Assembly: GCA_029287595.1 (NCBI GenBank)
Contig: JARFQU010000224.1
Span: 1-64,000 of the forward strand
DNA length: 64,000 bases
DNA from: Halioglobus sp.
Lineage (GTDB): Bacteria > Pseudomonadota > Gammaproteobacteria > Pseudomonadales > Halieaceae
Reading direction: 5' to 3'
The position numbers and the translations under genes were made by a program. Under the pieces are notes generated by a model that saw only the letters and a program-made list of their open reading frames with translations, searched no databases and was not told where the DNA came from. This document shows, piece by piece, positions 59,479-64,000 of this stretch (positions within the stretch are counted from its first letter, which is position 1; the number at the start of each line of letters is the position of its first letter).

Positions 59479-60897
59479 TCAGGTATCTACCTCACACCAC
59501 CCAAATATCATGGCGGATAGGTCTGCACGACTTTCCTTCACCTTCTTTCCAGATTGAATCCTGGCGAATAGCTTAGCCAGTGTCCTACGCTCTTTTTCAC
59601 TTAGAAATGCGAGTATCGGCTTATCCAGATCAAGCTCCTGCTGGCTGGCGTGGGTTCGCATGCAGACCAACTTGAGATGACGAATACCTCTACCCAGAAT
59701 GACAAAGGGAAAATTGATATTGGTTGTTGGACCATAGGTAAAGCGCTTACCCCCGCTGGGGATACCCTTGACGCTCATTTTCCCGATCCGGTCGGCGAAA
59801 ACCCAGGAACTGGCTGCCCCGGTAACAGCCCCTCCCGCGCCGGATATAGTAGTGCCCAGCGGCCCCAGACTACCGAGATGGAGAGCATCTATCGCCAGAC
59901 CTGTGCCGCCACCCGCGATCAATCCCACCGTTGCGCTAGCTGAAATCATCTGCCATTTTTTCAACCCCCATAAGTACCAATTCTCCACATTAAATAAATC
60001 CGAGGATTCTAATGCCAACTGTTCATCGGATCCTTTGAGGTTAGAAAAATAGAAAAGTTGCTCGATCTGTTTTCGGCAGTTCTTTTCTCTCCCCTCCAGG
60101 TGTCTCTTGTATTGCTCTAGAAGTGCAGTCTTCACCAGCTCCTCACCTACACCCTCAGGAACACTTTGCTCTACGCTATAGGTAAGTGCATCAACAACCA
60201 GGTCCGTTATCAGGGAACTCGCTGTTCGAAGCTGTTCTGATCGGCTTGCCTTTAATACTTCGATAGCACGAGACAGCGATTGCTGCCATCTGGGATCCAG
60301 GTGCCCAAAAAGCTCAAGCAGCTCAAACTGCTTTTCAGGCTCAGCAGTGTGGGCATCAAATACTCTGACTGTCTGGAAGTACTGCCCCAGCCCGGCCTTC
60401 CACTCGTCTACATAATCTGTGTTTTCGATCGGATTGATAACGGCAAGACTCGGTTGACCCGTCCAACGCAGAATTTCCATTTCAGCTTCGTAATCTTTGC
60501 CAAAAGGACAGGAGCCATCGACTACATAGATTATGCCGGCGCCTTCGATGATAGGCGTCAACATCTGGCACTCATCCCTGAAGCGCACATCCCGCTTGTG
60601 CTCCTCAACGAATCTTGCCACCGCAGCAGGTCTCTCTGAGGCATCAACAGACTGGCTCTCCAGCCAGTCTACAACTGCACGCGCGCGCTGTATGCCAGGG
60701 GTGTCCACCAGCTCATAGAGCGTCTCTCCGTTGATTCGCATCGGAAATCGTCGCACATCCCGGGTCGAACCGGCCCTGCTGTCAATATGGACTGACTTAT
60801 CGCGAGCCAATGTTGCCACAATTGAGGATTTCCCCTTATTCGGCCTGCCTACCACTGCGAATATGGGTGGAGGCATATCTGTTGTTTTCCCGTTCAC
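59479..60897 (-). CDS. DUF3482 GTPase-like membrane protein
   Basis: 472 residues. An N-terminal Ras-like GTPase with P-loop GRPNKGKSS (residues 17-25), switch TRD and the DTPG Walker B, followed by the DUF3482 domain with a two-helix hydrophobic hairpin (SATVGLIAGGGTGLAIDALHLG, then AGGAVTGAASSWVF). The usual N-K-x-D guanine-specificity motif is not evident. It is paired with the DUF2868 gene upstream, five bases away, the common arrangement for these two families. Confidence 0.82.
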   Translation of the reverse strand: MNGKTTDMPPPIFAVVGRPNKGKSSIVATLARDKSVHIDSRAGSTRDVRRFPMRINGETLYELVDTPGIQRARAVVDWLESQSVDASERPAAVARFVEEHKRDVRFRDECQMLTPIIEGAGIIYVVDGSCPFGKDYEAEMEILRWTGQPSLAVINPIENTDYVDEWKAGLGQYFQTVRVFDAHTAEPEKQFELLELFGHLDPRWQQSLSRAIEVLKASRSEQLRTASSLITDLVVDALTYSVEQSVPEGVGEELVKTALLEQYKRHLEGREKNCRKQIEQLFYFSNLKGSDEQLALESSDLFNVENWYLWGLKKWQMISASATVGLIAGGGTGLAIDALHLGSLGPLGTTISGAGGAVTGAASSWVFADRIGKMSVKGIPSGGKRFTYGPTTNINFPFVILGRGIRHLKLVCMRTHASQQELDLDKPILAFLSEKERRTLAKLFARIQSGKKVKESRADLSAMIFGWCEVDT

Positions 60898-60901
60898 TCA
60901 A

Positions 60902-62281
60902 TCAGTCTCGCCCAAGAGCAAATACATCGACAACATCCAGCGCTATCTCTCTTGAAAATCTTCTCCAATCCTCAAAAATTTCATTACTAATCGGCTTGTT
61001 TGCAAGTGGCATAAGATATATCGAGCAACGCGAGACGCCCTCTAAACTTGCTATAAAATCACGAAGATCCGCCATTGGCGGTTCCCACGCCTTGACGACC
61101 ACTACCAGTCTACGCGGCTTCATCCCTGTGATGCGGCGGCCTTGAATTGCATCATCGGATAAAGAACCTGAACCGGCTTCGATGATTCGCCCGGCGGGAA
61201 CCCCTTTAATTTCGATGAATTGATCCCCGCTTGCGGTTTCCAGGGCTCCGGACCAATCTACCAGGACAACTTCCGGCCCCAATTCGCCCACCTCGCACGT
61301 CTCTGACAATTCGTCGCTATCCGGGGTGCCGGCCTGCGTGGTCACAACAGGCGACGTCATCCGTGCCAGAACGCGTTCACTACCTGGATAGTCAACGAAG
61401 GAACTGCGCATAGTGCGACGGTAAAAATATTTTGACGCACCCCACAGCACCACTCGAGGAAATAACGCATACACGCTCATCGACATAATCAGAAAAGGCC
61501 ACCACTGCCTCGTTATCTCTATCTCGGCGGTACCTAACCAGGTCACTCCCCGCTGGTGCCGACTGATCTCAATAGCTTCGCCTGAAACCATCGCCGAGGG
61601 AACCATCGACGACCAGGGGTAGGACACGATATCGGTAAGCCCCATAACAACGCTATTACTAAGCGAAAATGTCGAGCCCCATACGAAGCCGAAGCCACTG
61701 GTGGAAAGAATCAGGAAGAAGCCGATTACTGCACCAATGGTAAACACGGCCCCCATCTCCTGCCCGTAGCGAAGCGCCAATAGGCGAATGACAGACTGGC
61801 ATTCCCGGTAGAACCGGCGATCAGGCAACATACGGGAGAACAGGTACTTCATCGGATTCACGGGCAAAATAACAGGGGGGGTCCCGATCATAGAGCGGAA
61901 CATTACCCAAATAGAGATGAAGCAGAAAAAGACCTGTAGCAGCACAAAAAATAAAAAGAATATGAATACATTGACCAAACCCTGGCCATTTGACAGGAAA
62001 CCTGACATCCCGAGAAAACCTGACGCGAGAGCGACAATGCGCAGCACGTTCGCAACAGCTCCCTCATCTACGAACCTCGCCTCGTCCTCCATCATTGATC
62101 CGGGCTGCTTTCGTATCCAAAACAGTAACTTACCCACATCATCTAACGACGCGCACTCCCTGCCAATGGCATGGTCACGACGGCGTAAATCCTCAACCGA
62201 AGCAGAAAGATCCAGGTCAATTTGCTCCCTCAAGTGGTACAGATCTGAGAGCGTTGGTGTCACATAGTTGCCTTTTCGCAT
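60902..62281 (-). CDS. DUF2868 membrane protein
   Basis: 459 residues with four or five transmembrane helices (VFIFFLFFVLLQVFFCFISI, MGAVFTIGAVIGFFLILST) and a large C-terminal soluble domain containing VVVVKAWEPPMADLRDFI. It is the usual partner of DUF3482 GTPases in a two-gene unit, function unknown. It may form a membrane complex with the downstream GTPase-like protein. Confidence 0.82.
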   Translation of the reverse strand: MRKGNYVTPTLSDLYHLREQIDLDLSASVEDLRRRDHAIGRECASLDDVGKLLFWIRKQPGSMMEDEARFVDEGAVANVLRIVALASGFLGMSGFLSNGQGLVNVFIFFLFFVLLQVFFCFISIWVMFRSMIGTPPVILPVNPMKYLFSRMLPDRRFYRECQSVIRLLALRYGQEMGAVFTIGAVIGFFLILSTSGFGFVWGSTFSLSNSVVMGLTDIVSYPWSSMVPSAMVSGEAIEISRHQRGVTWLGTAEIEITRQWWPFLIMSMSVYALFPRVVLWGASKYFYRRTMRSSFVDYPGSERVLARMTSPVVTTQAGTPDSDELSETCEVGELGPEVVLVDWSGALETASGDQFIEIKGVPAGRIIEAGSGSLSDDAIQGRRITGMKPRRLVVVVKAWEPPMADLRDFIASLEGVSRCSIYLMPLANKPISNEIFEDWRRFSREIALDVVDVFALGRD

Positions 62282-62355
62282 TGCTGTGTAGTGAACTTCC
62301 TTGTAGGTCGGCTAGCTTCTATTGCGCTTCTGTCTGGTGCTCCCCATTATCGCGC

Positions 62356-63861
62356 TTAGTCAGTTAGTTGAAAATGTAGTGTCTGGTCCTCTGGCGGCGT
62401 AACATTGATGCGGCGGCCAGTGGGCTCGGTGTCCAGCATGGCCTGAACGGTGGCCTGGTCATCACTGGCGGTGCAGCAAACAAAGCGTTCACCCACATCA
62501 GTTTCGGCCAGCACCATCGCCTGCACGGGCTGATCGCCCATATAGTTCACGCTATAGGTGACAATGTTACCGGCCCCGGGATCTTCGCAGATCGCTTTGC
62601 GTGGCAGGCTCTCATTACTGACGGTGGTATCGGCTATGGCCCAGTCGATGGTGCTGGGCTGACGTGAAAATACGCCGCTGGCATGCTTGGAGAGCATGCC
62701 GCCATTAGTGGTGACCAGCGCAAAGGCGCCTACCTGCAGGCGCACTTGCTGGATCACTTCAGCCAATGCATGCATGGAGTAGTTGTTACCGGCTCCACCG
62801 AAATAGGGTAAGCCGCCAGTCAGGGTGAGAGCTGTGCTGCCATCGGCGGGCAGCCCCAGGTGGTCACTGATGGCAGTCACCGCGCAGGGAAAGCAACTAT
62901 AGATGTCGATCAAGTCAATATCACCAATTGATTTTTCCGCCATCCCCAGAGCCTTGTCGACCACTTGCGCCGCCATCGGCGAGACACTGATGTCTGGTCG
63001 GTTGGTCATGTCCAGCTCAGCGCCTTCTGCCATACCGTGCAGGTATACCCACTTGTCTTCAGGGATGTCCAGTTCGCGGGCCTTGCCAACGCTACACAGT
63101 AATAATGACGCAGCCTGGTTAACGCCGTCCTGGGCAATCATACGGCGGGTGTAAAGATGGGTGAGCGGACCCGCGCTGAGGATGGCTTGCGCGCTCAGGA
63201 CACCGGTGAACTGGGAATAAGGATTGTTTGCCGCCACCTGACTGAAAGACTCCAGCAGCCCGGCCGTGTCACGCAGGTAATCCTCAACGCTCAACCCCAG
63301 GCGAGCCCGGCGCGCCTGTTCCATCAATGAGTAATAGAAGATGGGCGCAATACCGCCGTTCTTGATTTCCTGGAGGGTGGCCACCATTTCTCCGAAGCCG
63401 CGATCTTCCAGCGGTTCGTCGAAATGCTCATTCCAATCGGGTTCATGGTTGTTGCGCTGGGCGGTACGCTGGTTGCGAATCGCCTCGGCGCCGGTTAACA
63501 ACACCATGGATTTTTCGCCACGGGCGATGGCGCTGGCCATTTCGATTACCAGCGACTGTGGCTGGTTGCCGCCGGTAACACTATAAACACGGTGCCTCGG
63601 GTTGGCGCCGATTGCTGCTGCAACCGACTGTGGCGGGTTGTCACTGCCGCCAAACGGGCAGGCCCACATTCTGGCCGAGTCTGAGAAAATTTTCACAACG
63701 GCGATGGTATCTATCGCGGCAGCGACATCAATGCCGCCAGTGTCGGCAATCGCAGCGGCGCTGGCCTGCGCCGCCAGGTGCATTGGGGGGTTGAGCGTAG
63801 CTTCGCGCTCGACGTACTGCCCCGACCCCACCAGGATGGGGGTCTTGTCATCCACAGTCAT
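62356..63861 (-). CDS. Thiolase-family acetyl-CoA acetyltransferase-like protein
   Basis: 501 residues of a diverged thiolase: PILVGSGQYVEREA at the N-terminus, YSVTGGNQPQSLVIEMASA where a true thiolase has its reactive cysteine, DLIDIYSCFPCAVTAI and TNGGMLSKHASGVF near the C-terminus. Cysteine-less members of this subfamily occur widely and their chemistry is unsettled. It directly follows the luciferase-like gene: the upstream stop is immediately before its ATG (TAGATG). Confidence 0.82.
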   Translation of the reverse strand: MTVDDKTPILVGSGQYVEREATLNPPMHLAAQASAAAIADTGGIDVAAAIDTIAVVKIFSDSARMWACPFGGSDNPPQSVAAAIGANPRHRVYSVTGGNQPQSLVIEMASAIARGEKSMVLLTGAEAIRNQRTAQRNNHEPDWNEHFDEPLEDRGFGEMVATLQEIKNGGIAPIFYYSLMEQARRARLGLSVEDYLRDTAGLLESFSQVAANNPYSQFTGVLSAQAILSAGPLTHLYTRRMIAQDGVNQAASLLLCSVGKARELDIPEDKWVYLHGMAEGAELDMTNRPDISVSPMAAQVVDKALGMAEKSIGDIDLIDIYSCFPCAVTAISDHLGLPADGSTALTLTGGLPYFGGAGNNYSMHALAEVIQQVRLQVGAFALVTTNGGMLSKHASGVFSRQPSTIDWAIADTTVSNESLPRKAICEDPGAGNIVTYSVNYMGDQPVQAMVLAETDVGERFVCCTASDDQATVQAMLDTEPTGRRINVTPPEDQTLHFQLTD

Positions 63862-64000
63862 CTAGAAAATCTCGGCAATTGTACGCAACATGTCCTTATC
63901 AGTAGTCGCTACCAACAAGGTAGTGACCTTGGAGTCACGCCAGGCTTGCAGGCGATCCTTGATGCGATCTTTCGGTCCAACCAGTGACATGGCATCCACC
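63862..64000 (-). CDS. Luciferase-like monooxygenase, C-terminus only (partial)
   Basis: The last 46 codons before a TAG stop: DAMSLVGPKDRIKDRLQAW, then VTTLLVATTDKDM. They match the C-terminal end of LLM-class (F420- or FMN-dependent) oxidoreductases, where VDALALVGP-like segments are conserved. The rest lies off the right edge. It runs directly into the thiolase-like gene, so both belong to one operon. Confidence 0.65.
   Translation of the reverse strand, partial: VDAMSLVGPKDRIKDRLQAWRDSKVTTLLVATTDKDMLRTIAEIF

Overview
The window looks like a chromosome segment of a marine, aerobic gammaproteobacterium. My best guess is the Halieaceae/Spongiibacteraceae side of Cellvibrionales. The reasons are mid-range GC, many acyl-CoA catabolism genes, AraC regulators with the arabinose-binding-like N-terminal domain, a rhombosortase/GlyGly-CTERM pair and a form I CO dehydrogenase operon. 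This placement is inferred from gene content; no rRNA or other marker gene is present. I found no tRNA, rRNA, CRISPR array, transposase or integrase.

Layout. (1) 1-4.3 kb: a molybdopterin oxidoreductase cut by the left edge, an MFS transporter and a DsbA-like protein. (2) 4.4-10.2 kb: an accessory patch with a PhoD-like phosphatase, an OprB-type porin, a secreted amidohydrolase, a small DUF1330-like protein and a VapBC toxin-antitoxin pair. It is bracketed by two copies of a 111-bp repeat that contains the vapC 3' end, and a collapsed nitronate monooxygenase gene follows. (3) 10.2-23 kb: a large minus-strand catabolic cluster with two acyl-CoA synthetases, two hot-dog hydratases, a DUF35 zinc-ribbon/OB-fold protein, a cysteine-less thiolase (SCP-x/Ltp2 type) and a divergent phenylacetyl-CoA-epoxidase-like oxygenase whose PaaD is split into two genes. 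One TetR and two AraC regulators and a membrane protein accompany it. (4) 23-33 kb: an FMN-dependent 2-hydroxyacid oxidase homologue with RidA and MaoC partners, enoyl-CoA hydratase, DUF429, a Rap1a/Tai-like protein with a glycine-zipper lipoprotein, AsmA, a wrecked P450, an SDR and an XRE regulator. (5) 33.4-37.4 kb: a VIT/vWA protein ending in a GlyGly-CTERM signal, its rhombosortase and an acyltransferase-3 protein. (6) 37.7-48.6 kb: a compact twelve-gene cox operon, coxM-S-L-G-D-E-F, mocA-like, second coxF/I-like, SufS-like, SufU-like and a 60-residue metal-binding protein. CoxL carries the AYRCSFR loop of form I (Mo-Cu) CO dehydrogenase. (7) 48.6-64 kb: TolB/TPR protein, patatin, threonine aldolase, MAPEG, an SDR/rifampin-phosphotransferase-like dikinase/HAD operon under a divergent TetR, DUF3127, a DUF3482/DUF2868 pair, a thiolase and the tail of a luciferase-like monooxygenase.

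How it fits together. Region 3 reads as a pathway that activates a carboxylic acid to a CoA thioester, oxygenates it with a PaaABCD-type di-iron enzyme, hydrates it, and cleaves a C-C bond with the Ltp2-like/DUF35 pair. The same logic is known for steroid side chains and for ibuprofen. Region 6 would let the cell oxidise CO as supplementary energy. Unusually, it carries its own cytidylyltransferase, cysteine desulfurase, sulfur carrier and metal-binding domain, enough to suggest local assembly of the Mo-S-Cu site. These two regions are the best candidates for undescribed biology here.
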